From Streptomyces nymphaeiformis (GTDB lineage Bacteria > Actinomycetota > Actinomycetes > Streptomycetales > Streptomycetaceae), in NCBI RefSeq assembly GCF_014203895.1, contig NZ_JACHJY010000002.1:496001-560000 (forward strand): 64,000 nucleotides of DNA, in the 5' to 3' direction. The position numbers were made by a program, and so were the translations under genes. Shown piece by piece: positions 18,159 to 26,400 of the stretch. The first letter of the stretch is position 1. Each line of letters opens with the position of its first letter. Below the pieces are notes generated by a model. The model made no database searches, was not told the origin of the DNA, and saw nothing but the letters and a program-made list of their open reading frames with translations.

Positions 18159-18386
18159 TCAGCGGAGCAGATAGGGCATGTTGACGGTGACCGCCCCCGT
18201 GGGACAGCGCGCCGCGCACGGGCCGCAGTACCAGCACTCGTCCACGTGCATGTACGCCTTGCCGTCGTCCTCGCGGATGGCGAGCGAGTCGAGCGGACAC
18301 ATGTCGACGCAGAGCGTGCAGCCGTCGATGCACTTGGACTCGTCGATGGTCACGGGCACGTCCGAGCGCTGTGGAACAAGAGGCAT
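18159..18386 (-). CDS. Two-cluster [4Fe-4S] ferredoxin, AprB-like
   Basis: This 75-aa protein is counted from ATG 18386, which has GGAGA five bases upstream; a longer start adds an unlikely N-terminus. It carries two cysteine sets: CIDGCTLCVDMCP and CWYCGPCAARCP. The order and the segment GKAYMHVDECWYCGPC resemble the small beta subunit of APS reductase rather than ordinary bacterial ferredoxins. It would pass electrons to or from the FAD of the flavoprotein at the end of the operon. The gene is between the GntR regulator and the binding-protein gene. Confidence 0.9.
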   Translation of the reverse strand: MPLVPQRSDVPVTIDESKCIDGCTLCVDMCPLDSLAIREDDGKAYMHVDECWYCGPCAARCPTGAVTVNMPYLLR

Positions 18387-18498
18387 GGCGGTCTCCAGGA
18401 CCCGAAGGGGAAGCAACGAGGGATGAGGAAGGCAGAAAGACGAAAGACCAGCGATGAAGGGGGGTGCGAGCCGGGAGCCGGGTGGCGGTTTCCCCGCC

Positions 18499-19266
18499 TC
18501 ACAGGGACCGGCGCAGCACGCCGCTCATGGTGATGCGGTCGCCGCGGAACCGGATGAACTCCAGGTCCACCGGGCGCCCGTCGGGCAGGCAGGTGAGCCG
18601 CTCCAGCATCAGTACGGCCGCGCCTCGCGGGGCCTGGAGCACCGCGGCGGAGTGCGCGTCGGCGGTGACCGCCTCCAGGGTGATCTCGGCATGCCCGAGC
18701 GGACCGCCGGTGAGCGATTCCAGGAGCCGGAACACATCCGTGTTCTCCAGGTCGCAGCCGAGGAGTTCACCGCCCACGTCCATGGGCAGGTAGGACAGGT
18801 CCAAGGACAGCGGAAGCCCGTTCAGGCGGCGCAGCCGCTCGATACAGAGCACATCGCTGTGGTCGGGCAGTCCCAGTCGGTGCGCCACCGGGCCCGGGGC
18901 GGAGACCGGGCCGACGGTACGGACCTCGTTGGTGACCCGGCCGTGTTCGTGCAGGGTCTCGGCCAGGCCCTGGAGGCGGTCCAGGCCGTGCGGGTACTTC
19001 TCGCACACCACCACGGTGCCGACACCGGGCTGCCGCTCGACGAGCTGCTCACCGCGCAGCAGGTCCAGGGCCTGTCGGACGGTGTTGCGGGTGGCCCGGT
19101 AGTCCGCGGCGATGACGTCCTCAAGGGGGAGGACCCGCTGGGGGAAGCCGCCCGCGAGGATCTGGTGGCGCAGCAGATCGGCGAGCTGTCGGGCCCGGTC
19201 CGCACGCAGTCGACGACGGCGCGCGGCGGCGACCGGGCGGGCTGCGGGGGTGGGTTCGGCTGGCAT
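18499..19266 (-). CDS. GntR-family regulator, HutC/UTRA subfamily
   Basis: This 255-aa protein is counted from ATG 19266. The winged helix lies at residues about 20-90, with RARQLADLLRHQILAGGF, DYRATRNTVRQALDLLRGEQ and VERQPGVGTVVV. A UTRA-type effector domain follows (about 100-250), with LCIERLRRLNGLPLSLDLSY and LMLERLTCLPDGRPVDLEFI. It heads the leftward operon, 112 bases before the ferredoxin gene, so it probably controls the ABC transporter and flavoprotein in response to a transported or derived small molecule. Candidate half-sites are upstream (19303-19375). Confidence 0.9.
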   Translation of the reverse strand: MPAEPTPAARPVAAARRRRLRADRARQLADLLRHQILAGGFPQRVLPLEDVIAADYRATRNTVRQALDLLRGEQLVERQPGVGTVVVCEKYPHGLDRLQGLAETLHEHGRVTNEVRTVGPVSAPGPVAHRLGLPDHSDVLCIERLRRLNGLPLSLDLSYLPMDVGGELLGCDLENTDVFRLLESLTGGPLGHAEITLEAVTADAHSAAVLQAPRGAAVLMLERLTCLPDGRPVDLEFIRFRGDRITMSGVLRRSL

Positions 19267-19579
19267 GGCAGGGAACGTACTCGTGGAGTGCCGCCGATGG
19301 TGTTGCCGCAGTATTGCGCCACCTGACGTCTCGTACGAACCGCCCTGACCTGCTATTTCTCCGCCGATGCGGCAAGATCCGCCACATCGGCGTCCACCAC
19401 GTGGACCACCGGCCACCCACGATGCGGCCGGTTCGCGCGCGGGTGCGTTCAGCCGCCGGCCGTCATCAGCGGGAACGTGATCTCACCGTGAGGGCCGCGG
19501 GCCCGGCTCCCCGACGGGCGGCCGGGCCCGCCGCGTGCGTCGCGCGCAGCGATGTCCCGGCCGGTCGACGTGGAGTGCT
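19267..19579. other. 313-base spacer: GntR-operon promoter region and SDR-gene terminator
   Basis: Near the GntR start, TTGCCGCA (19303-19310) and its exact reverse complement TGCGGCAA (19368-19375) lie 57 bases apart. CCGCCGATG is also repeated directly at 19291-19299 and 19361-19369. These may be regulator half-sites. Further right, CGGGCCCGGC (19498-19507) pairs with GCCGGGCCCG (19521-19530) to form a strong hairpin below the SDR gene. No gene was recognised. Confidence 0.5.
19498..19530 (-). terminator. Hairpin terminator of the SDR gene
   Basis: Ten-base perfect GC arms (19498-19507 and 19521-19530) with a 13-base loop lie 50 bases past the stop of the leftward SDR gene. There is no clear U-run, as is usual for Streptomyces. 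Confidence 0.55.
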
Positions 19580-20425
19580 TCAGCGGAGCCAGGCGCGGGT
19601 GAGGGTCTGGACGGCGGAGCCGTCGAGGTCGGTGAGCGTGGTGCCGACGAACTCGCGGGCCCAGTCGGAGGTCTGGACGCGGAACGGGGGGTGTTCCGCG
19701 GCCAGGGCCTCGATGATCGGGGCCGCGGCCTCGAACGGCGTCTGGGCGTTCCCGAAGGACTTCTGGGTGCGGGCGATGTACGCCTGGAGGGCCGGGGCGT
19801 AGGGTCCGGCCGCGGCCAGCAGGGCGGGGACGTCCAGACCGAGGTTGGAGACGAACTCGCTGGCCACCGCGCCCGGTTCGACCACGGTGACGTCGACGCC
19901 GACGGTGTCGGCCACGGGGGCGAGCGACTGCATGAAGCCCTCGACCGCGAACTTGGCCGCGCAGTACGCCTCGTTGAAGGGCTGGCCGACGGCTCCGCCC
20001 ACACTGGTGACGGTGATCACCCGGCCCCGAGAGGCGCGCAGGTGGGGCAGGGCGGCGCGGGTGGCGGAGACGACGCCGAAGAAGTTGACCTCCATGGTGG
20101 CGCGGACGTCGGCGAGGCTCATCTGCTCGATGGTGCCGACCCGGGCGGCCCCGGCGTTGTTGACCAGCGCGTCGAGGCGGCCGTGCTCGGCGATCACCTC
20201 GTCGAGGCACGCGGTGATGCTGTCGGCGTCGGCGACGTCCAGGCGCTTGACCTGGACGCGGTCGGCGACCGCGTGCTCGGCTGCGGCCTTGAGCAGGGCC
20301 TCGGCCTTTCCGGTGTCGCGCATGGTGGCGATGGTGGTCCAGCCGGCCTGGGCGGCGGCCACGGCGGTGGCGAGGCCGATGCCGGACGAGGTGCCTGTGA
20401 TCAGAACGGTTTTTTCGCTGGCCAT
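19580..20425 (-). CDS. Short-chain dehydrogenase/reductase
   Basis: This 281-aa classical SDR has the cofactor motif TGTSSGIGLATAVAAA near the N-terminus, then NNAGAARVG and the catalytic set with Ser in VTVTSVGG and YCAAKFAVEGF (Tyr/Lys). An ATG at 20425 is preceded by AAGGAGA nine bases upstream, and a TTG one codon earlier is less likely. It is divergent from a TetR gene, with two palindromic operators between them, so its expression is probably controlled by that regulator. The substrate is unknown. The C-terminal EALAAEHPPFRVQTSDWARE is common in the 'oxidoreductase, SDR family' close to ketoreductases. Confidence 0.9.
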   Translation of the reverse strand: MASEKTVLITGTSSGIGLATAVAAAQAGWTTIATMRDTGKAEALLKAAAEHAVADRVQVKRLDVADADSITACLDEVIAEHGRLDALVNNAGAARVGTIEQMSLADVRATMEVNFFGVVSATRAALPHLRASRGRVITVTSVGGAVGQPFNEAYCAAKFAVEGFMQSLAPVADTVGVDVTVVEPGAVASEFVSNLGLDVPALLAAAGPYAPALQAYIARTQKSFGNAQTPFEAAAPIIEALAAEHPPFRVQTSDWAREFVGTTLTDLDGSAVQTLTRAWLR

Positions 20426-20465
20426 CAAGGGTCTCCTTGCCTGTCTGAACGGAGCGCCGGCCAGT

Positions 20466-20484
20466 AACCGGGGAACTCCCCATT
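20466..20484. promoter_or_regulatory. Operator half-palindrome (site 1)
   Basis: AACCGGGG-AACT-CCCCATT resembles site 2 (20498-20517) but has a degenerate right arm. It begins 32 bases, about three helical turns, from the start of site 2. Both sites lie between the divergent SDR and TetR genes. Confidence 0.55.
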
Positions 20485-20497
20485 TAATCGAGAGGCT

Positions 20498-20517
20498 AAC
20501 CGGGGGATTCCCCGGTT
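20498..20517. promoter_or_regulatory. TetR operator palindrome (site 2)
   Basis: AACCGGGGGATTCCCCGGTT has perfect 8-base arms around GATT. It lies 36 bases before the TetR start. Together with site 1 it likely lets the repressor control both divergent genes; this is inferred from position and symmetry. Confidence 0.7.
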
Positions 20518-20553
20518 GTCCAGATAGACTGGATCCTGACGAAGGGAGCAGCC

Positions 20554-21129
20554 TTGACCACGCAACCGAGCGTGTTGCGCGCGGACGCCCGCCGCAACCG
20601 GGAGCGCATCCTCGAAGCGGCCGTGCGTGCGTTCGCCGAGAAGGGCGCGGACGTGCCGATCGACGCGATCGCCAAGGCCGCCGGGGTCGGCTCCGCCACG
20701 CTCTACCGCCACTTCCCCACCCGCGAGGCGCTGGTCGAGGCGGCCTATCGCAACGAGCTGGCCCGCGTCTGCGACAGCGCCGCCGAATTGCTGGCCGACC
20801 TCCCGCCGGACCGGGCGCTACGCCAGTGGATGGACGGGTTCATCGACTACCTGGCCGCCAAGGAGGGCATGGCGGACGCGCTGCGTGCCGCGGTCGCGTC
20901 CGGTGCGGACCCCTTCGCCGAGACCCTCGACAAGCTCGGTGCGGCGATCGACTCGCTCCTGCGCGCCGGAGCCGAGGCGGGCGTCCTCCGCTCGGACGTC
21001 GACGCCTTCGACGTCGGCCTGAGCCTCGCCGGTGTCGCGCTGATCACCAGCTCACCCGCCCAGCGCGAACGCTCCGGTCGCCTGCTCGACCTGATCCTCG
21101 ACGGACTGCGATACGGGACGGACGAGTAG
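20554..21129 (+). CDS. TetR-family transcriptional regulator
   Basis: This 191-aa protein starts at TTG 20554, preceded by GAAGGGAG. The N-terminal DNA-binding domain includes RRNRERILEAAVRAFAEKG and the recognition helix segment VGSATLYRHFPTREAL. The C-terminal domain (about 85-185) is the helical ligand-binding and dimerisation part, with a TetR_C_SBDP-like pattern. It is divergent from the SDR gene, and two related palindromes separate them, so auto-repression and control of the SDR are likely. Confidence 0.92.
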   Translation: MTTQPSVLRADARRNRERILEAAVRAFAEKGADVPIDAIAKAAGVGSATLYRHFPTREALVEAAYRNELARVCDSAAELLADLPPDRALRQWMDGFIDYLAAKEGMADALRAAVASGADPFAETLDKLGAAIDSLLRAGAEAGVLRSDVDAFDVGLSLAGVALITSSPAQRERSGRLLDLILDGLRYGTDE

Positions 21130-21193
21130 CCGCCACCGCTCGCCGGCGGCCCCGTCCACGCCCCGCACCCGCCGTGCCGCGGGCGCTGTCAGG

Positions 21194-21796
21194 CTAGTCC
21201 TGGACCACGTCCGGTGGGGCAAGCCGCCGCTGTCGCTCAAGGGGTGCGAGGGCGAGCAGCAGCAACAGGCCGCCCAGGGGCAGGAAGTCCAGGCTCATCG
21301 CCGTGACGGCGATGCCCGCGACCACCAGGAGCGGCCGCCAGACCGCTATGCGCCGGATCGCCGCCAGCTGAACCATGAGCAGGGTCAGGCCCACGTAGAA
21401 GAGCAGCGGGCCGATCGTGTAGATGGCAGGCGTGACGCCCGGGTGGCTCCGGACCTCGTCGAACATGATGTCCATGGCCTCCCGGTCCGCGCACAGGAAG
21501 CCCACCGCCAGGTCGATCACCGTCTGCGCGGTCGCCGCGGCCGCCCCGAGCAGCCCTGCGGCGGCCGCGAAACCGGCGAACAGGCCTGCGGCCTGCCCGC
21601 GCCCCGCCGTCGCCCACCGTCTCAGGCGCCACATCACCGGCACGAAGGCCGACACGGATGCCAGCAGCGCGAGATGCCCGAGACTCCAGGAGATGCCGGG
21701 GCCGTGGGTGGCATCGGTGAGCCGGATGACTCCGTAGGCCGTCATGCACAGCGGAGCGATGGTGAAACCGGCCCACTGGCGCGTCGTGTTCGTCAT
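21194..21796 (-). CDS. Membrane protein of unknown function
   Basis: This 200-aa protein starts at ATG 21796 (MTNTTRQWAGFTIAPL). About six hydrophobic segments are visible: residues 8-25, 35-52, 65-90, 120-150, 155-168 and 172-188. A small polar loop CADREAMDIMFDEVRSHP lies near residues 98-115. No recognised catalytic or transport motif is present, and I do not assign a family. It converges with the TetR gene (64-base gap) and is divergent from zapE. Confidence 0.7.
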   Translation of the reverse strand: MTNTTRQWAGFTIAPLCMTAYGVIRLTDATHGPGISWSLGHLALLASVSAFVPVMWRLRRWATAGRGQAAGLFAGFAAAAGLLGAAAATAQTVIDLAVGFLCADREAMDIMFDEVRSHPGVTPAIYTIGPLLFYVGLTLLMVQLAAIRRIAVWRPLLVVAGIAVTAMSLDFLPLGGLLLLLALAPLERQRRLAPPDVVQD

Positions 21797-22162
21797 GGAA
21801 CGATCATGCTCGCGGGCCACACGGCACACATCGGGGACAGCCCTGAGGCACCCCCGGGTACCCCCGCAGTCGCGGTCAGGGTCGGGAGCTGCATCTCCCT
21901 GCCTCCCCCTGCTCGGACACCGACGTCACCGGCATCACGCCGTCAGGGGAAAGGGCTGTCCGCGTGGCGGTCTCTGATGTGATCATGATTGTTCTCGGGG
22001 GCCGAACAGGGGGATCAGAGCGTGGAGTTCGTGCTGCCGTCGGACGGCCCCGCCGCGGAGACGGGAGGGGACCCGGCGGCACTGTGGGAGTCGGAGACGG
22101 CCCCCGGACCCGGCGCCTGATCCCTCTTCCGCCACCATGACCGAACCCCGACGTACGAACGG
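21797..22162. other. 366-base spacer upstream of zapE
   Basis: This holds the divergent promoters of the membrane-protein gene and zapE. An AT-richer stretch TGATCATGATTGTTC lies near 21978-21993. A 32-codon frame from GTG 22022 to TGA 22120 is open but has no recognisable domain and only a weak ribosome site, so it is not called as a gene. Confidence 0.45.
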
Positions 22163-23254
22163 ATGAACCGACCGGTGCCCCAGCACGCCCAGGCCATGCG
22201 CCGCCATTTCCACGAGGCCGCCGCGCGACGCGGCTTCTCGGTCGCCCCCGCGCAGGAGGCCGCCGTCGAGCGGCTGGCCCGCATGGCGGCCGAACTCGCC
22301 CGTCCGGCCTGGACCTTCCCCCGGCCGCCGCGCGACCTGTACGTCTGGGGCCCGGTGGGCCGGGGGAAGTCCTGGCTCGTGGACACCTTCTACGAAGGGC
22401 TGCCCACGGGACGCAAACGCCGCCTGCACTTCCACGACTTCTTCCGCAGGCTGCACGACGGGGTGAACAGGCCGGGCACCCGCCACGACGGGCAGAGCGC
22501 CGTCGACAGCGCCCTCGACGAGCTGATCGGCGACAGCCGGGTCCTGGTCTTCGATGAGTTCCACGCTCATGACGCGGGCGACGCGATGCTGATCGCACGC
22601 CTCTTCCGCACGCTGCTCGACCGTCGCATCACCCTGGTCACCACCTCGAACTACCCGCCCGCCGGACTGATGCCGGACCCGCTCTACCACCACCTCTTCG
22701 AGCCGACCATCCAGCTCATCGAGGAGCGGATGGACGTCCTCGACGTCACGGGCCCGGTGGACTTCCGCCGCGTCGAGGCACCCGCGGCGGCGGACGGCGG
22801 GCGCCGGTTCGCCACGGGGCTGTGCCTGCCCCCGGGCGGCACCGGCCTGGAGGCGCTCGGCCTCACCGCCCCGGAGCCCGCGGAGGCCACCCCCGTCCAG
22901 GCCCACCTGCGGGAGCTGCCGGCCCGTGCGGTGCGCGGTGACGTGGTCTGGTTCGCCTTCGACGCCCTGTGCGAGGCCGCTACGGGGGTGCCCGACTACC
23001 TGGCCCTCGCCGAACGGTTCCCCACCCTGGTGCTGGACGGTGTGCCTCCGCTGGCCGAGGCCTCCGCGGACGGACGGCAGCGGTTCGCGAACCTCGTCGA
23101 CGTCGCCTGCGACCGTGACATACGGCTCGTCCTCATCGGCGCCGACCCCCTGACCGCCCTCCCCGCCGACCAGGCCCTCACCCGCGACCTGGACCGCACA
23201 GCCAGCCGCCTCGCCATGCTTCAGCGGACGAACCGGGCTCGCACCTCACCCTGA
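22163..23254 (+). CDS. zapE: ZapE/AFG1-like ATPase
   Basis: This 363-aa protein has Walker A YVWGPVGRGKSW (about residues 60-71), Walker B RVLVFDEFHAHDAGDAM (about 129-145) and the following LVTTSNYPPAGLMPDPLYHH, which is characteristic of AFG1/ZapE ATPases. In Proteobacteria ZapE destabilises FtsZ polymers; in mitochondria AFG1 assists protein quality control. The role in actinobacteria is less studied. The C-terminal half contains VWFAFDALCEAATGVPDYLALA, another family-specific element. It is monocistronic, with a hairpin at 23291-23311 downstream. Confidence 0.9.
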   Translation: MNRPVPQHAQAMRRHFHEAAARRGFSVAPAQEAAVERLARMAAELARPAWTFPRPPRDLYVWGPVGRGKSWLVDTFYEGLPTGRKRRLHFHDFFRRLHDGVNRPGTRHDGQSAVDSALDELIGDSRVLVFDEFHAHDAGDAMLIARLFRTLLDRRITLVTTSNYPPAGLMPDPLYHHLFEPTIQLIEERMDVLDVTGPVDFRRVEAPAAADGGRRFATGLCLPPGGTGLEALGLTAPEPAEATPVQAHLRELPARAVRGDVVWFAFDALCEAATGVPDYLALAERFPTLVLDGVPPLAEASADGRQRFANLVDVACDRDIRLVLIGADPLTALPADQALTRDLDRTASRLAMLQRTNRARTSP

Positions 23255-23290
23255 ACCGTCCCCTTCGGCGATATCCGGGAGGCCTCCGAC

Positions 23291-23311
23291 GCACTGTCCC
23301 CGTGACAGTGC
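23291..23311. terminator. Hairpin between zapE and the Pls-family gene
   Basis: GCACTGTC-CCCGT-GACAGTGC has perfect 8-base arms. It lies 36 bases past the zapE stop and about 110 bases before the likely -10 of the next gene. It may act as a terminator or as an operator; there is no U-run. Confidence 0.5.
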
Positions 23312-23345
23312 TCCGTCCCGGTCTCACCGTCAGCCGCCCCATATC

Positions 23346-23406
23346 GGATTTCCTCGGCAACGCGCAAGGGATTCGACAAGGAAATCCCGGTCGGGCGCAC
23401 TAGACT
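23346..23406 (+). promoter_or_regulatory. Candidate promoter/operator of the Pls/PosA gene
   Basis: GGATTTCCT (23346-23354) and AGGAAATCC (23379-23387) form a 9-base inverted repeat with a 24-base spacer. A -10-like TAGACT is at 23401-23406, 93 bases before the ATG. The repeat's right arm falls where a -35 would be, so it could be an activator or repressor site. Confidence 0.45.
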
Positions 23407-23498
23407 GACGGGCTGTTTGGCGCCGGATCGGAACAACCTGGGCAGACCCGGGCTCCACCGGCGACCCGGACGCTTCCGGGCACGAGACGCGAGGGCCG

Positions 23499-26400
23499 AT
23501 GTCAGCCACACCTGAGCGCGGTGAACTCACTCTGCTCGACGACGGGGAGACGTACGAGGACTCAGGGAAAGCGGCCCGGTTCTCCGCCGGGCCCGCCGCC
23601 CCGCCCCGTACGCTCGTCGACATCCTCGACGCGACCGTCCTGGCCCACCCCGACGAACCCGCGCTCGACGACGGCTCCGCCCAGCTGACATACCGTGAGC
23701 TGGCCGCCGAGGTCGAGCGGCTGCGGCGCACCCTCGCCGCGGCCGGCGTCGGACTCGGCGACCGCGTCGGAGTGCGCGTGCCCTCCGGGACCAACGACCT
23801 GTACGTGGCCGTCCTCGCCGTGCTCGCCGCAGGCGCCGCCTACGTGCCGGTCGACGCCGAGGACCCGGACGAGCGGGCCGAACTGGTCTTCGGCGAAGCC
23901 GGGGTACGCGCCGTGCTCGGCGCCGGACGATCCGTCGAGGTCACCGCGGCCCCCGAGCCCGGCCACGCCCCCGCCGCCCGCCCCGGGCCCGAGCACGACG
24001 CCTGGGTCATCTTCACCTCCGGCTCCACCGGAGTGCCCAAGGGCGTCGCCGTCGGCCACCGCAGCGCCGCCGCCTTCGTGGACGCCGAGGCCGCGCTCTT
24101 CCTCGCCGAGGAACCGATCGGACCCGGCGACCGGGTCATGGCCGGACTGTCGGTCGCGTTCGACGCCTCCTGCGAGGAGATGTGGCTGGCCTGGCGCCAC
24201 GGCGCCTGCCTCGTGCCCGTCCCGCGCTCCCAGGTGCGCAGCGGCGCCGACCTCGGTCCCTGGCTGGTGGAACAGGAGATCACCGTGGTCTCCACCGTGC
24301 CGACCCTGGCCGCGCTCTGGGACCCCGCGGACCTGGGCGAGGTCCGGCTGCTGATCTTCGGCGGGGAGGCCTGCCCGCCCGAACTGGCCCAGCGCCTGGT
24401 GACCGAGGGCCGCGAGGTCTGGAACACGTACGGCCCCACCGAGGCCACCGTCGTCGCCTGCGCCTCGCTCCTGACCGGTGAGGAACCGATCCGCATCGGT
24501 CTCCCGCTGAACGGATGGGAACTGGCCGTGGCCGACGAGTCCGGCGAGCCGGTGCCCATGGGCGGCAGCGGCGAGCTCGTGATCGGCGGCGTGGGCCTGG
24601 CCCGCTACCTCGACCCCGCGAAGGACGCCGAGAAGTACGCCCCGCTCGCCTCCCTCGGCTGGCAGCGCGCCTACCGCAGCGGCGACCTCGTCCGCGCGGA
24701 GCCGGAGGGGCTCGTCTTCCTCGGCCGCGGCGACGAGCAGATCAAGCTCGGCGGGCGCCGCATCGAACTGGGCGAGGTGGACGCCGCACTCCAGGCCCTG
24801 CCCGGCGTCGCCGGAGCGGCCGCCGCGGTCCGCACCGCGCGCGGCGGCAACGAGCTCCTCGTCGGCTACGTCGTCACCCAGGAGGGATGGGACCACGCCG
24901 CGGCCGTCGAGCGGCTCCGCGCCGAACTGCCCGCGGCCCTCGTGCCGCTCCTCGCGCCGGTCGCCGAACTGCCGACCCGCACCTCCGGCAAGGTCGACCG
25001 GAACGCGCTGCCCTGGCCACTGCCCGAACTCGAGACCGCCCGCCCCGCCGAACGGCTCTACGGCACCGAGGCCTGGCTCGCCGAGCAGTGGAGCGAGACC
25101 CTGGGCGTGCCCGTCACCGGAGCCGGCGACGACTTCTTCGCGATCGGCGGCGGCAGCCTCGCCGCCGCCCAGCTCACCACCCGGCTCCGCGCCCGCTACC
25201 CGAGCGCGGCCGTCGTCGACGTCTACCAGCAGCCCACCCTGCGCAAGCTCGCCCGCCACCTGGAGCGGTCCGTGCAGGACGGCGGCGAGGCCCGGACCGT
25301 CGCCCCCGTCCCGCTCCGGTCCCAGGTGGTCCAGACGCTGCTCCTGCTCCCGCTGTTCACCCTGGTCGGACTGCGCTGGACGGTGGCGCTCCTCGCCCTG
25401 GGCAACGTCCTCCACCGGTTCGGGCCCTACCCCTGGGTGCCCACCGCCTCCTGGTGGCTCGTCGCCGCCGGCGCCGCCCTGCTCTACAGCCCACCGGGCC
25501 GGCTGGCCCTCGCGGCCGGTGGCGCCCGCCTCCTGCTGCGCGGGGTCGGGCCCGGCCACTACCCGCGCGGCGGAAGCGTGCACCTGCGCCTGTGGACGGC
25601 CGAACGACTGGCCGACCTCGTCGGCGCGACCTCCCTCACCGGGACCTGGCTCGAACGCTACGCACGGGCCCTCGGAGCCAAGATCGGCCCGGAGGTCGAC
25701 CTGCACTCCCTGCCCCCCGTGACCGGCATGCTCAAGCTCGGACGCGGCTGCGCCGTGGAGTCCGAGGTGGACCTCTCCGGGCACTGGCTGGACGGGGACC
25801 GGCTGGAGATCGGCCCGGTCAAGGTCGGCGCGGGCGCCGTCGTCGGCACCCGCAGCGTGCTCTTCCCGGGCGCGAGGGTCGGCAAGCGGGCCGAGGTGGC
25901 CCCCGGCTCCGCCGTGACCGGGCCGATCCCGACCGGCCAGCGCTGGGCCGGAGTACCCGCCGTCAAGCTCGGCAAGGCCAAGCGGAACTGGCCCAAGGAG
26001 CGCCCGCCGCGTGCCGTCCGCTGGCGCGCCCTGTACGGAGCGAGCGGCCTCTGGCTCACGGCCCTGCCGGTGCTCGCCGCCCTGCCGGCGCTGCTCGTCG
26101 TCAGTCTGTCCGTACCCGCCGACGCCGGGCTCGCCGAGGCCCTGCGCGGCGCGCTGACGGCCGTGGTGCCCGGAGCGCTCGCCTTCGGGTTCGCGTACGC
26201 GCTGCTGCTGCTCGTCTCGGTGCGTCTGCTCAGCCTCGGGCTGCGGACCGGGACCCATCCGACGCACAGCCGGGTCGGCTGGCAGGCCTGGACCGTCACC
26301 CAGCTGATGGACCTCTCCCGGGAGACCCTGTTCCCGCTGTACGCCGGGCTGATCACCCCCGTGTGGCTCCGGCTGCTCGGCATGCGGATCGGCCGGGGCG

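Noticed and set aside
22022..22120. A 32-codon frame upstream of zapE
   Set aside because: Weak ribosome site, no recognisable motif and no operon context; noted but not called as a gene.
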